In this document: piece after piece, positions 24,917 to 33,410 of the stretch
Position numbering within the stretch: the stretch's first letter is position 1
Layout: each line of letters starts with the position of its first letter
Source: Bacteroidota bacterium
Lineage (GTDB): Bacteria; Bacteroidota; Bacteroidia; Flavobacteriales; Weeksellaceae
Length of the DNA: 64,000 bases
Assembly (NCBI GenBank): GCA_023422635.1
Contig: JAFAGO010000010.1
Location: 43,368 to 107,367 of the forward strand
Direction: 5' to 3'
Position numbers and translations under genes: made by a program
Notes under the pieces: model-generated
The model's input: the letters and a program-made list of their open reading frames with translations, nothing else
What the model was told of the DNA's origin: nothing
Databases searched by the model: none

Positions 24917-25519
24917 ATGTTTGAATATAACACCATTCAATCTTCTATTGAAAATATTTTAACGAAAGAAAAAGGCAGTAAATTTATCGGTTTCGCATAT
25001 CCTATTTCTAATGAAAACGACTTGAAAAAATGTTTGGAAAAACTTCGAGAAGAACATCCAAAGGCAACGCATCATTGCTACGGGTTTCGTCTTGGAATTA
25101 AAGGCGAAAACTACCGTGCAAACGACGATGGCGAACCTTCGGGAAGTGCAGGATTGCCCATTTACAACCAACTTTTAGCCCATGATATCACCAATGTTTT
25201 AGTGGTGGTTATTCGCTATTATGGAGGTACAAAATTGGGCGTTGGAGGATTGGTTAAGGCGTACAAAGAATCCGCAAAACTAACGTTGGACGAAGCCCAT
25301 ATTATTACGAAAGAGTTAGAAAGTACCCTAGAAATTACATTTCCATTTGAACATCAAAATACGATTTTTACTTTATTGAATAAGTTTAATGCTAAAATTC
25401 AAAATTTCGATGCACAAGAAACGTGTATCATCACAGCAAATCTTAAAACTTCACAAAAAGAAAACATCTCGGACGTATTATCCGAGATACATTTAATATC
25501 ATTTACATTTTTAGAATAA
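24917..25519 (+). CDS. YigZ / IMPACT family protein
   Basis: The 200-residue protein has the UPF0029 N-terminal domain: KGSKFIGFAYPIS, THHCYGFRLG, NDDGEPSGSAGLPIY, VVVIRYYGGTKLGVGGLVKAY. A C-terminal ferredoxin-like domain follows. Bacterial YigZ relatives have been linked to translation or nucleotide binding, but the reaction is not settled. It starts two bases after ribD and is presumably co-transcribed with it. Confidence 0.92.
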   Translation: MFEYNTIQSSIENILTKEKGSKFIGFAYPISNENDLKKCLEKLREEHPKATHHCYGFRLGIKGENYRANDDGEPSGSAGLPIYNQLLAHDITNVLVVVIRYYGGTKLGVGGLVKAYKESAKLTLDEAHIITKELESTLEITFPFEHQNTIFTLLNKFNAKIQNFDAQETCIITANLKTSQKENISDVLSEIHLISFTFLE

Positions 25520-25532
25520 ATAGAATACTGGA

Positions 25533-25552
25533 ATTAACAGAACACTGTTAAT
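25533..25552. terminator. Weak hairpin between convergent genes
   Basis: ATTAACAG and CTGTTAAT form a perfect 8-bp stem with loop AACA, overlapping the zinc peptidase stop codon. No long T-run follows on either strand, so terminator function is uncertain. Confidence 0.35.
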
Positions 25553-26234
25553 CTCTTCTTCCTGTCAGCATAGATGCAAAATAAATCAGTTGAGCTAACG
25601 ATCCCAAAGCCGCTACAAGATATGTCCTTGCTGCCCAATTTAAAGCATCTTTTGCGCCATCATATTCTTGAGGGACCAAAGTTCCAGATTTTTCTAGCCA
25701 AGCCAAAGCTCTGTTACTTGCATCATATTCCACAGGCAACGTTACAAAAGCAAACAATGTAGTTACGGCAAATAAAGCAACACCAATTGCAAGTATGGTT
25801 TTATTTCCACTCATCGCCATTACCACAATCCCGCCCATCAAAACAAATTGTAAAAGTTTTGATGAAATATTAACCATCGGAACTAATTTTGAACGAAGTT
25901 GCAACATCGAATATCCAACTGCATGTTGAACTGCGTGTCCGCATTCATGGGCGGCAACTGCAGCTGCGGCAGCGTTTCTTTGCATATAAACTTCTTCCGA
26001 TAAATTAACGGTTTTATCAAGAGGATTGTAATGGTCGGTTAACTGTCCCGGAACAGAAACCACTTGCACATCATTAATGCCATTATCTCTCAACATTTTT
26101 TCTGCCACTTCTTTTCCAGACATATTGTTTTGAAGTCGAAGTTGAGAATAATATGCAAATTTAGAACGTAACTTGTTCTGCACATACATACTGATAAGGA
26201 AAATTGCACCGATAATTAAGTAGTAACCTGTCAT
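25548..26234 (-). CDS. YugP-family membrane zinc metallopeptidase
   Basis: The 228-residue integral membrane protein has an N-terminal membrane helix (GYYLIIGAIFLISMYV), the zinc site HECGH at 96-100 and two or three further hydrophobic helices. The third zinc ligand is likely a Glu or His near EYDASNRAL. The family is annotated as a membrane metallopeptidase (peptidase_M54-like YugP); substrates are not established. The longest frame begins 19 codons earlier, but MTGYYLIIG at 26234 gives the standard start with the first residues entering the membrane. Confidence 0.92.
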   Translation of the reverse strand: MTGYYLIIGAIFLISMYVQNKLRSKFAYYSQLRLQNNMSGKEVAEKMLRDNGINDVQVVSVPGQLTDHYNPLDKTVNLSEEVYMQRNAAAAAVAAHECGHAVQHAVGYSMLQLRSKLVPMVNISSKLLQFVLMGGIVVMAMSGNKTILAIGVALFAVTTLFAFVTLPVEYDASNRALAWLEKSGTLVPQEYDGAKDALNWAARTYLVAALGSLAQLIYFASMLTGRRD

Positions 26235-26308
26235 TTCTTTTTGTTTAATTTTTTCAGCTTTAAAAATATAAAAAACGTGCCAAAGTTCCATAATTTGAGG
26301 ATATAAAT

Positions 26309-26316
26309 TATCTTTG
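26309..26316 (+). promoter_or_regulatory. Putative -7 element for the GNAT-like gene
   Basis: TATCTTTG matches TAnnTTTG, 17 bases before the ATG. No -33 TTG is visible at a proper distance. Confidence 0.5.
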
Positions 26317-26333
26317 CTTTTTCAAGTAACAAA

Positions 26334-27461
26334 ATGTCCGAAATCATTGTAAAAGAAGTAAGCAATACCAAGGAAATGGAGCAATTCGTTCGATTTCCTA
26401 TGGAACTCTACAAGAACAATCCGAACTATGTACCGACGTTCATCAACGACGAAAAAAACATTTGGAATAAAGCAGAAAATCCTGCGTTAGATTACTCTGA
26501 ATTCAAACTTTATCTTGCCTACAAAAACAACATTGTAGTGGGAAGAATTGCGGTAATGATTAACCATAAAGAAGAGCAGGAATTGGGCATTCGTAAAGTT
26601 CGATTTGGTTGGATTGATTTTGTTGATGATCTTCAGGTTTCCAAAGCACTAATCGATACGGCAATTTCCTATGCAAAATCGAAAAACATCAACAAAATTG
26701 AAGGCCCGATGGGATTTACCAATTTGGATAAAGCCGGGATGCTTACAATGGGGTTCGACCGTTTGGCAACGATGATCGGCATTTACAATTTCGATTATTA
26801 TCCCAAACATTTGGAAGAACTTGGACTAAAAAAGGAAAAGGAATGGGTAGAATTTGAATTAATGTTCCCTGAAGTTTTGCCCGAAAAAGTATTGAAATTC
26901 AATGAATTAATTAAGGAAAAATACAAACTTAATGTGTTGAAATTCAACAGTAAAAAAGAAATTCTTCCTTTAGTTGAACCTATGTTTAAATTACTGGACG
27001 AAACCTATAAAGGTCTTTCCACATACACGCCAATTACGGATGAACAAATAAAAATGTACAAAGAGAAATACTTCAACTTTATTGATAAAGATTTTATTAT
27101 TTGTATTGAAGATGAAAACCATCAATTGATTTCGTTTGCCATCACAATGCCTTCTTATTCCAAAGCACTTCAAAAAGCAAACGGAAAACTTTTTCCATTT
27201 GGATGGTACCATCTTTTAAAAGCAGGAAAGAAAAACGACAGAGCTAATTTTTACCTTATCGGAATTCATCCCGAATACCAGCGCAGAGGTGTAACTTCCA
27301 TTATTTTTAAAGGCATTCACGATGTTTTCAAAAAGAAAGGCGTAAAATATCTCGAAACCAATCCTGAACTCGAAGACAATAAAAATATTCAGCTCTTGTG
27401 GCAAGATTACCAACCTGTGAATCATAAACGCAGAAGAACGTATTCAATGGATGTTCTTTAA
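26334..27461 (+). CDS. GNAT-fold acetyltransferase-like protein
   Basis: The 375-residue soluble protein contains a C-terminal GNAT segment (YLIGIHPEYQRRGVTSIIFKGIHDVFKKKGVKYLETNP), with the acetyl-CoA loop Q-R-R-G-V. The N-terminal half (VGRIAVMINHKEEQ, IEGPMGFTNLDKAGML) also looks like a GNAT fold, so the protein may be a tandem arrangement. The donor is probably acetyl-CoA; the acceptor is unknown. It has its own -7 element and is followed by a small membrane protein gene. Confidence 0.8.
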   Translation: MSEIIVKEVSNTKEMEQFVRFPMELYKNNPNYVPTFINDEKNIWNKAENPALDYSEFKLYLAYKNNIVVGRIAVMINHKEEQELGIRKVRFGWIDFVDDLQVSKALIDTAISYAKSKNINKIEGPMGFTNLDKAGMLTMGFDRLATMIGIYNFDYYPKHLEELGLKKEKEWVEFELMFPEVLPEKVLKFNELIKEKYKLNVLKFNSKKEILPLVEPMFKLLDETYKGLSTYTPITDEQIKMYKEKYFNFIDKDFIICIEDENHQLISFAITMPSYSKALQKANGKLFPFGWYHLLKAGKKNDRANFYLIGIHPEYQRRGVTSIIFKGIHDVFKKKGVKYLETNPELEDNKNIQLLWQDYQPVNHKRRRTYSMDVL

Positions 27462-27479
27462 TCACCAAACTACTAGGAA

Positions 27480-27662
27480 ATGAAAAAACATCTTACGATT
27501 TACGCCGTACTAATTATTCTGTTTATTATTTACAACTTCTTTTTTAAAATTGGAGATGATAGAACCAACACGGCCGTCAACATCCTCTTTGCCAGCATTC
27601 TCTTTGCGTACATTGCCTATATGGCGTTTATTTTGGTAAAAAAAATGGGAAGAAAAAAGTAA
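27480..27662 (+). CDS. Small two-helix membrane protein
   Basis: This 60-residue protein has two hydrophobic helices (residues about 5-23 and 33-52) and a basic end (KKMGRKK). No family is recognised. It lies 18 bases after the GNAT-like gene and upstream of the nuo operon promoter. The frame is short, but the strong transmembrane pattern and tight spacing suggest a real gene. Confidence 0.6.
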   Translation: MKKHLTIYAVLIILFIIYNFFFKIGDDRTNTAVNILFASILFAYIAYMAFILVKKMGRKK

Positions 27663-27746
27663 TTTTTACTCATTCTAAATTATCCTTTTCGCGTTTCGTT
27701 TCTAGCATTTAAGTTTGGTAAATTTCATCTTTTATACTTATTTAAC

Positions 27747-27754
27747 TAAATTTG
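27747..27754 (+). promoter_or_regulatory. Putative -7 element of the nuo operon
   Basis: TAAATTTG matches the consensus, about 73 bases before the nuoA ATG. The leader includes a hairpin, AAAAAGG (27780-27786) with CCTTTTT (27795-27801). Confidence 0.5.
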
Positions 27755-27826
27755 CACATTGATAAAGGTATGTATCAGTAAAAAGGAAAATTCCCCTTTT
27801 TGCTATTGTTAAATAATAATCAAGAT

Positions 27827-28192
27827 ATGAACTTACCAGAAAATTATATTCCTATTCTCATTCAAGCTGCTGTAGGGCTTTCGTTTGTGCTTCTTTCCAT
27901 TTTGGGAACTCATTTTTTAGGACCAAAAGTTAATTCTAAAAAGAAAAATGAAAACTTTGAATGCGGTTATGAACTAGAAGGAGATGCGCGTACACCATTT
28001 TCTGTAAAATATTTCCTTACGGCAATCTTGTTTGTACTTTTCGATATCGAGATTGTATTCTTCTATCCTTACGCTGTAAATTTCAGAGAATTTGGATATG
28101 AAGGATTTTTAGCCATCCTTACTTTTGTGGCTGTTTTCTTTGCTGCATTTTTCTACGTTTGGAAAAGAGGCGCCTTAGATTGGGACAAATAG
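27827..28192 (+). CDS. nuoA: NADH-quinone oxidoreductase subunit A
   Basis: NuoA is a three-helix membrane subunit of respiratory complex I. The 121-residue protein shows the family's ECGYE (in NFECGYELEG) and the FDIEIVFFYP motif in its second helix. The longest frame begins nine codons earlier at 27800, inside the leader hairpin. The ATG at 27827 (MNLPENYIPIL) fits the family start. It is first in the nuoA-N operon. Confidence 0.96.
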   Translation: MNLPENYIPILIQAAVGLSFVLLSILGTHFLGPKVNSKKKNENFECGYELEGDARTPFSVKYFLTAILFVLFDIEIVFFYPYAVNFREFGYEGFLAILTFVAVFFAAFFYVWKRGALDWDK

Positions 28193-28237
28193 AAAAAGCG
28201 AAGTAAGAAAATTTATTCAAATTAAAAAAAGAAAAAA

Positions 28238-28795
28238 ATGTCAGATAATAAACCCGTTGTAAGAATGGATGCCCAGGCTCCAGCAGGTTACGAAGGAGAA
28301 GGTTTTTTCGCCACCAAACTAAGTAGTGTTATTGGTTTGGCAAGAAGCTACTCGCTTTGGCCTTTGCCATTCGCTACATCATGTTGCGGAATTGAATTTA
28401 TGGCAGTTCTTAACCCAACATATGATGCATCACGATTTGGGATGGAAAGAAACTCTTTCTCGCCAAGACAAGCAGATATGTTAATGGTTTGTGGAACAAT
28501 TTCTAAAAAATTAGCACCGATCCTCAAACAAGTATACACTCAAATGGCCGAGCCAAAATGGGTAATTGCAGTGGGAGCATGTGCTTCAAGCGGTGGGATT
28601 TTCGATACCTATTCCGTACTTCAAGGAATTGATAAAATTATTCCCGTTGATGTATACGTTCCAGGATGTCCACCAAGACCTGAACAAATTATTGAAGGCG
28701 TAATGCAACTCCAGGAAATCTCCCAAAGCGAAAGCTTAAGAAGAAGAGATAATCCTGAATATAAAGCACTTTTAGAATCTTACGGAATCGGATAA
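28238..28795 (+). CDS. nuoB: NADH-quinone oxidoreductase subunit B
   Basis: NuoB carries the terminal 4Fe-4S cluster N2 that passes electrons to quinone. The adjacent cysteines Cys49-Cys50 in TSCCGIEFM, the later GACASSGG and the PGCPPRPE cysteine supply the ligands. The 185-residue length is typical. It lies two bases upstream of nuoC. Confidence 0.98.
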   Translation: MSDNKPVVRMDAQAPAGYEGEGFFATKLSSVIGLARSYSLWPLPFATSCCGIEFMAVLNPTYDASRFGMERNSFSPRQADMLMVCGTISKKLAPILKQVYTQMAEPKWVIAVGACASSGGIFDTYSVLQGIDKIIPVDVYVPGCPPRPEQIIEGVMQLQEISQSESLRRRDNPEYKALLESYGIG

Positions 28796-28797
28796 TT

Positions 28798-29298
28798 ATG
28801 GAAATGACAAACGAATTTGTATTAGAAGCCATCAATCGCGAATTCCCAGAAGCAGTGATTGAAAGTAGCGAGCCTTACGGCTTACTTACAGTAGAAATTA
28901 AAAAGTCCGAAATTAAAAAAGTAATTCACCATTTGAAGGATTCTTCATTGGAAATTAACTTCCTTACGGATATTTGTGGCATACATTATCCCGAACTTCC
29001 AGAAAAAGAATTGGGCGTAGTTTACCACCTTCATAATATGAAAAATGGGTTTAGAATTCGCTTAAAAGCATTCGGACCACGAGAAAATATTGAATTTGAA
29101 ACCCTTACCGATTTATGGGTAGGTGCCAATTGGATGGAAAGGGAGACCTTCGATTTCTATGGAATTAAATTCAAAGGTCATCCCGATTTAAGAGTGATTC
29201 TTAACATGCCAGAATTGGGTTACCATCCGATGCTAAAAGAATACGCTTTAGAAGACGGAACCCGTACCGATAAAGACGACAAAATGTTCGGTAGATAA
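28798..29298 (+). CDS. nuoC: NADH-quinone oxidoreductase subunit C
   Basis: NuoC is a peripheral-arm subunit next to NuoD. The 166-residue protein has the family core FLTDICGIHYPE and the C-terminal WMERETFDFYGIKFKGHPDLRVILNMPE motif. NuoC and NuoD are separate here, unlike the fused enterobacterial form. Confidence 0.97.
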   Translation: MEMTNEFVLEAINREFPEAVIESSEPYGLLTVEIKKSEIKKVIHHLKDSSLEINFLTDICGIHYPELPEKELGVVYHLHNMKNGFRIRLKAFGPRENIEFETLTDLWVGANWMERETFDFYGIKFKGHPDLRVILNMPELGYHPMLKEYALEDGTRTDKDDKMFGR

Positions 29299-29356
29299 AA
29301 TTTTGAATTTCGGCGTTTGCCCATTGTACAACGCCCAATCTGCAATCTAAAAAAAT

Positions 29357-30580
29357 ATGAAAGACAACGCACTTTCCAATATCCTGAATAATTACGAATC
29401 CAAGGAACAAATCGATGGACAATTGTACACATTGAACCTTGGCCCTACCCACCCATCAACACACGGAATTTTCCAAAATGTACTTACGATGGATGGCGAA
29501 CGTATTCTTCATGCAGAACAAACCGTTGGATATATTCACCGCGCTTTTGAAAAAATTTCAGAACGCAGAAATTTCTCTCAAATTACCACGCTAACTGACC
29601 GTATGAACTATTGCTCCGCGCCGATTAACAATATGGGTTGGCATATGACAGTAGAAAAACTAATCGGTTGCGAAGTTCCTAAACGCGTGGATTACATGCG
29701 TATTATTATGATGGAATTGGCGAGAATTGCCGACCACATGGTATGTAACGGTGTAATTGCAATGGATGCCGGTGCCATTACTGGACTTACCTATCTTTTC
29801 CGTGAAAGAGAAGCCATCTACGAGATGTATGAACAAATTTGCGGTGCAAGAATGACCACGAATATGGGAAGAATCGGTGGTTTTGAAAGAGATTTCACTC
29901 CTAAATTTCACGAACTTCTACAAACTTGGCTTAAAAAATTCCCTAAAATTTGGGGAGAATTCTGTACACTAAACGAAAGAAACAGAATTTTCATGGAAAG
30001 AACTATTGGGGCTGGTCCAATTTCAGCAGAACGCGCATTGAATTACAGTTTTACAGGACCAAACTTAAGAGCAGCGGGTGTCGATTACGATGTTCGTGTT
30101 GCTCAACCGTATTCATCCTATGAAGATTTCGATTTTATTGTGCCAGTGGGAACTGGAGGCGATACGTATGATCGTTTTATGGTTCGCCAACATGAAGTTT
30201 GGGAAAGTTTAAAAATTATTGAACAAGCGTATAAGAATCTTCCAGAAGGAGCATTCCACGCAGATGTTCCGGAATTCTATCTTCCAGAAAAAGCCGATGT
30301 TTACAAAAAAATGGAAGCACTTATTTATCACTTCAAAATTGTCATGGGCGAAACTGAAGTTCCAAAAGGAGAAGTTTACCATTGTATTGAAGGTGGAAAT
30401 GGCGAATTAGGATTCTATTTAGTGAGCGATGGAGGTAGAAGTCCTTACCGACTTCACTTCCGTAGACCTTGTTTTATTTACTATCAAGCGTATCCAGAAA
30501 TGATTCAAGGCGCAATGATTTCCGATGCGGTTGTTACCATGAGTTCCATGAACATCATCGCAGGAGAGTTAGACGCTTAA
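29357..30580 (+). CDS. nuoD: NADH-quinone oxidoreductase subunit D
   Basis: NuoD helps form the quinone-binding chamber next to cluster N2. The 407-residue protein contains GPTHPSTHG (the quinone-site His loop), GYIHRAFEK, the RADYDVRV-like AAGVDYDVR and the C-terminal RPCFIYYQ. Length and order are normal. Confidence 0.98.
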   Translation: MKDNALSNILNNYESKEQIDGQLYTLNLGPTHPSTHGIFQNVLTMDGERILHAEQTVGYIHRAFEKISERRNFSQITTLTDRMNYCSAPINNMGWHMTVEKLIGCEVPKRVDYMRIIMMELARIADHMVCNGVIAMDAGAITGLTYLFREREAIYEMYEQICGARMTTNMGRIGGFERDFTPKFHELLQTWLKKFPKIWGEFCTLNERNRIFMERTIGAGPISAERALNYSFTGPNLRAAGVDYDVRVAQPYSSYEDFDFIVPVGTGGDTYDRFMVRQHEVWESLKIIEQAYKNLPEGAFHADVPEFYLPEKADVYKKMEALIYHFKIVMGETEVPKGEVYHCIEGGNGELGFYLVSDGGRSPYRLHFRRPCFIYYQAYPEMIQGAMISDAVVTMSSMNIIAGELDA

Positions 30581-30636
30581 GTAAAAAGAAGTAAAGATTT
30601 TAATAGACGTACATTGTACAATTACAAGATATAAAA

Positions 30637-31146
30637 ATGAGCGAAACCATAGCTTTTAAACCTGAAACATTAGCTCAGGTACATAAAATTATCGCACGCT
30701 ATCCAGAAGGGAGACAAAAATCTGCACTAATTCCAGTATTGCACCTTGCACAGAAAGAATTTGGCGGATGGCTCGATGTTCCTGTTATGGACTATGTAGC
30801 AGAACTTCTTAGCATCAAATCCATTGAAGTTTATGAAGTGGCCACTTTCTACACCATGTTCAATATGAAACCCGTTGGCAAATATGTTTTGGAAGTTTGT
30901 AGAACTGGACCTTGCATGGTAAGAGGCAGCGAAAAAATTCTTGATCATATTCGTACAAAATTGAATATAAAAGACGGTGAAACTACCGCTGATGGATTAT
31001 TCACCCTTAAACCGGCAGAATGTCTTGGCGCTTGTGGTTACGCCCCAATGATGCAGCTCGGCAAGTTCTATCATGAAAATTTAACTATTGAAAAAGTAGA
31101 CGAAATTCTTGAGCTTTGTCGCCAAGGAGCCGTTGCAATCGATTAA
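30637..31146 (+). CDS. nuoE: NADH-quinone oxidoreductase subunit E
   Basis: NuoE carries the 2Fe-2S cluster N1a of the NADH dehydrogenase module. Thioredoxin-like ligands are visible in VCRTGPCMVRG and ECLGACGYAP. The 169-residue length is normal. It precedes nuoF by 11 bases. Confidence 0.98.
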   Translation: MSETIAFKPETLAQVHKIIARYPEGRQKSALIPVLHLAQKEFGGWLDVPVMDYVAELLSIKSIEVYEVATFYTMFNMKPVGKYVLEVCRTGPCMVRGSEKILDHIRTKLNIKDGETTADGLFTLKPAECLGACGYAPMMQLGKFYHENLTIEKVDEILELCRQGAVAID

Positions 31147-31157
31147 ATCTTAAGGAA

Positions 31158-32510
31158 ATGAGCAAAAAACTTTTATTAAAAGATGCCCATGTAGAAGGAA
31201 TTCGCTACTTCGATGTATACCGCAAACAAGGCGGTTATGAAGCTGCCGAAAAAGCATTGAAAATGAAGCCAGAAGAAATTTTGGAAGAAGTGAAAGCTTC
31301 TGGACTTCGTGGTCGTGGTGGCGCTGGTTTCCCTACTGGAATGAAATGGAGTTTCCTAGCAAAACCCGAAGGTGTTCCAAGACACTTAGTGGTTAATGCC
31401 GACGAATCTGAACCAGGAACGTTCAAAGACCGCTATTTAATGGAGTATATTCCACACCTCCTTATCGAAGGGATGCTGATTTCTTCCTATTGTTTAGGTT
31501 CCAACGCTTCCTATATTTATATCCGTGGAGAATATTCTTGGATTCCAGATATTCTTGAAGAAGCCATTGAAGATGCAAAAAAAGCAGGTTTTCTTGGTAA
31601 AAATATTTTAGGAACAGGTTTCGATTTAGAAATTTATGTTCAAAGAGGTGCAGGTGCTTACATATGTGGTGAAGAAACTGCTCTTTTGGAATCGTTAGAA
31701 GGGAAAAGAGGAAATCCAAGATTAAAACCACCATTTCCAGCGGTAAAAGGAGCTTGGGAAAGACCAACCGTAGTAAACAACGTAGAATCCATTGCAGCGA
31801 TTGTTCCTATTATGAACATTACAGGAGCAGAATATGCTAAAATTGGAATGGGCAGATCCACAGGTACAAAACTGATTTCTGCTTGTGGAAACATCAATAA
31901 ACCAGGCGTTTACGAAATTGACATGACCATAAGCGTGGAAGAATTTATTTTCTCCGATGAATATTGTGGCGGAATTCCAAACGGTAAACGTTTAAAAGCG
32001 TGTATTCCAGGAGGAAGTTCAGTTCCTATTCTTCCCGCAAATCTATTGCTAAAAACCATTAATGGCGAACCCCGTTTAATGAATTACGAATCGCTTGCCG
32101 ATGGTGGTTTTGCTACCGGAACCATGATGGGATCAGGAGGTTTTATAGTATTGGATGAAGATCAATCCGTAGTAGAACACACCATGACATTAGCTCGCTT
32201 CTACAATCACGAAAGTTGTGGACAATGTACACCTTGCCGTGAAGGAACCGGATGGATGTATAAAATCCTTAAAAAAATATGGAAAGGAGAAGGTAGAATG
32301 GAAGACATCGATTTGCTTTGGGACATCCAAAGAAAAATTGAAGGAAATACAATTTGCCCATTAGGTGACGCTGCCGCATGGCCTGTAGCAGCTGCTATTC
32401 GACATTTCCGCGATGAGTTTGAATGGTATGTAAAAAATCCAGAATTAAGTCAGAAACAGAATTACGGTCTCGCCAATTACGCGGATCCAATTCCTGCTCC
32501 TGCACAGTAA
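31158..32510 (+). CDS. nuoF: NADH-quinone oxidoreductase subunit F
   Basis: NuoF binds FMN and NADH and holds 4Fe-4S cluster N3. It has the NADH loop GLRGRGGAGFPTG, the FMN region NADESEPGTFKDR, GAGAYICGEETALLESLEG and the cluster motif ESCGQCTPCREG. The longest frame starts 14 codons earlier inside nuoE. The ATG at 31158, preceded by TAAGGAA, gives the family start MSKKLLLKDAH and a protein of 450 residues. Confidence 0.98.
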   Translation: MSKKLLLKDAHVEGIRYFDVYRKQGGYEAAEKALKMKPEEILEEVKASGLRGRGGAGFPTGMKWSFLAKPEGVPRHLVVNADESEPGTFKDRYLMEYIPHLLIEGMLISSYCLGSNASYIYIRGEYSWIPDILEEAIEDAKKAGFLGKNILGTGFDLEIYVQRGAGAYICGEETALLESLEGKRGNPRLKPPFPAVKGAWERPTVVNNVESIAAIVPIMNITGAEYAKIGMGRSTGTKLISACGNINKPGVYEIDMTISVEEFIFSDEYCGGIPNGKRLKACIPGGSSVPILPANLLLKTINGEPRLMNYESLADGGFATGTMMGSGGFIVLDEDQSVVEHTMTLARFYNHESCGQCTPCREGTGWMYKILKKIWKGEGRMEDIDLLWDIQRKIEGNTICPLGDAAAWPVAAAIRHFRDEFEWYVKNPELSQKQNYGLANYADPIPAPAQ

Positions 32511-32516
32511 ATATAA

Positions 32517-33404
32517 ATGAAGACGTTCTTTAAAATTTTTGTACTCCTATTTTTAGGAGGAATTGGCAACGCCTACGGGCAAACCATTGAACAAACCAAC
32601 AACGAAACCAAAAATGAGCAAAACGTTTTTGGAAAAAAGGGAGCCATGTTTGTTTTTTGGGGTTGGAACAGAGCCGCGTTCACAAAATCTGATATTCATT
32701 TTAAAGGTGCAAATTATGATTTTGTTTTGCACGATGTTGTGGCGCACGACCGACCATCGGATGTAGATTGGGATTATATTAATCCAGGTAAAATCTCTGG
32801 TCCGCAGTTCAACTTTAGAGCCGCTTACTTTATTAAAGATAATTTGGCGTTAGTGGTTGCTCAAGATCACATGAAGTATGTGATGGACCAAGAACAAACC
32901 GTTCAACTTTCCGGAACCATTTCGGATCCAGAATATGCAGCGATGATAAAGAACGGAGCAATCGATTTAAGCGATTCTCAATTCCTAAGTTTTGAACATA
33001 CCGATGGACTTAACTATGTTAACATTGGTTTGGAAAAATATAAAATGCTCATGTCGAAAAAGAATTTTCAGATTGCATGGGCGTATGGTGGAGGCATTGG
33101 AGCACTTGTACCTAAAAGTAATATAAAACTTTTCGGGAACGAAAGAAGCGATCGCTTTCATTTAGCAGGTTTTGGTCTCGATGCGAGAACCAATGTCACT
33201 TTGCTCTTTTGGAATCACATCATGGCAAGAGTAGAAGCAAAATTCGGGTATATTAATATGCCGGATATTAAAACAACATTAAATAATAAACCGGATAAAG
33301 CATTTCAAGACTTTGCATTCGGACAAATAAATTTTGGTATTGGATATCTTTTTCAAACCAAAAAAATAAATAAAACGCCTTACAGCATAACGCTTAAAGC
33401 TTAA
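32517..33404 (+). CDS. Outer-membrane beta-barrel-like protein in the nuo operon
   Basis: I do not recognise a characterised family. The 295-residue protein has a signal peptide (about 1-21, ending NAYGQ). The remainder alternates short polar and aromatic beta strands (GAMFVFWGWNRAAF, FQIAWAYGGGIGALV, INFGIGYLFQTKK), typical of outer-membrane barrels. It sits six bases after nuoF and six before nuoG, in the same direction, so it is probably co-transcribed with complex I. A direct role in an inner-membrane NADH dehydrogenase is hard to explain, and nothing in the sequence shows one. Confidence 0.75.
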   Translation: MKTFFKIFVLLFLGGIGNAYGQTIEQTNNETKNEQNVFGKKGAMFVFWGWNRAAFTKSDIHFKGANYDFVLHDVVAHDRPSDVDWDYINPGKISGPQFNFRAAYFIKDNLALVVAQDHMKYVMDQEQTVQLSGTISDPEYAAMIKNGAIDLSDSQFLSFEHTDGLNYVNIGLEKYKMLMSKKNFQIAWAYGGGIGALVPKSNIKLFGNERSDRFHLAGFGLDARTNVTLLFWNHIMARVEAKFGYINMPDIKTTLNNKPDKAFQDFAFGQINFGIGYLFQTKKINKTPYSITLKA

Positions 33405-33410
33405 AGAAAT

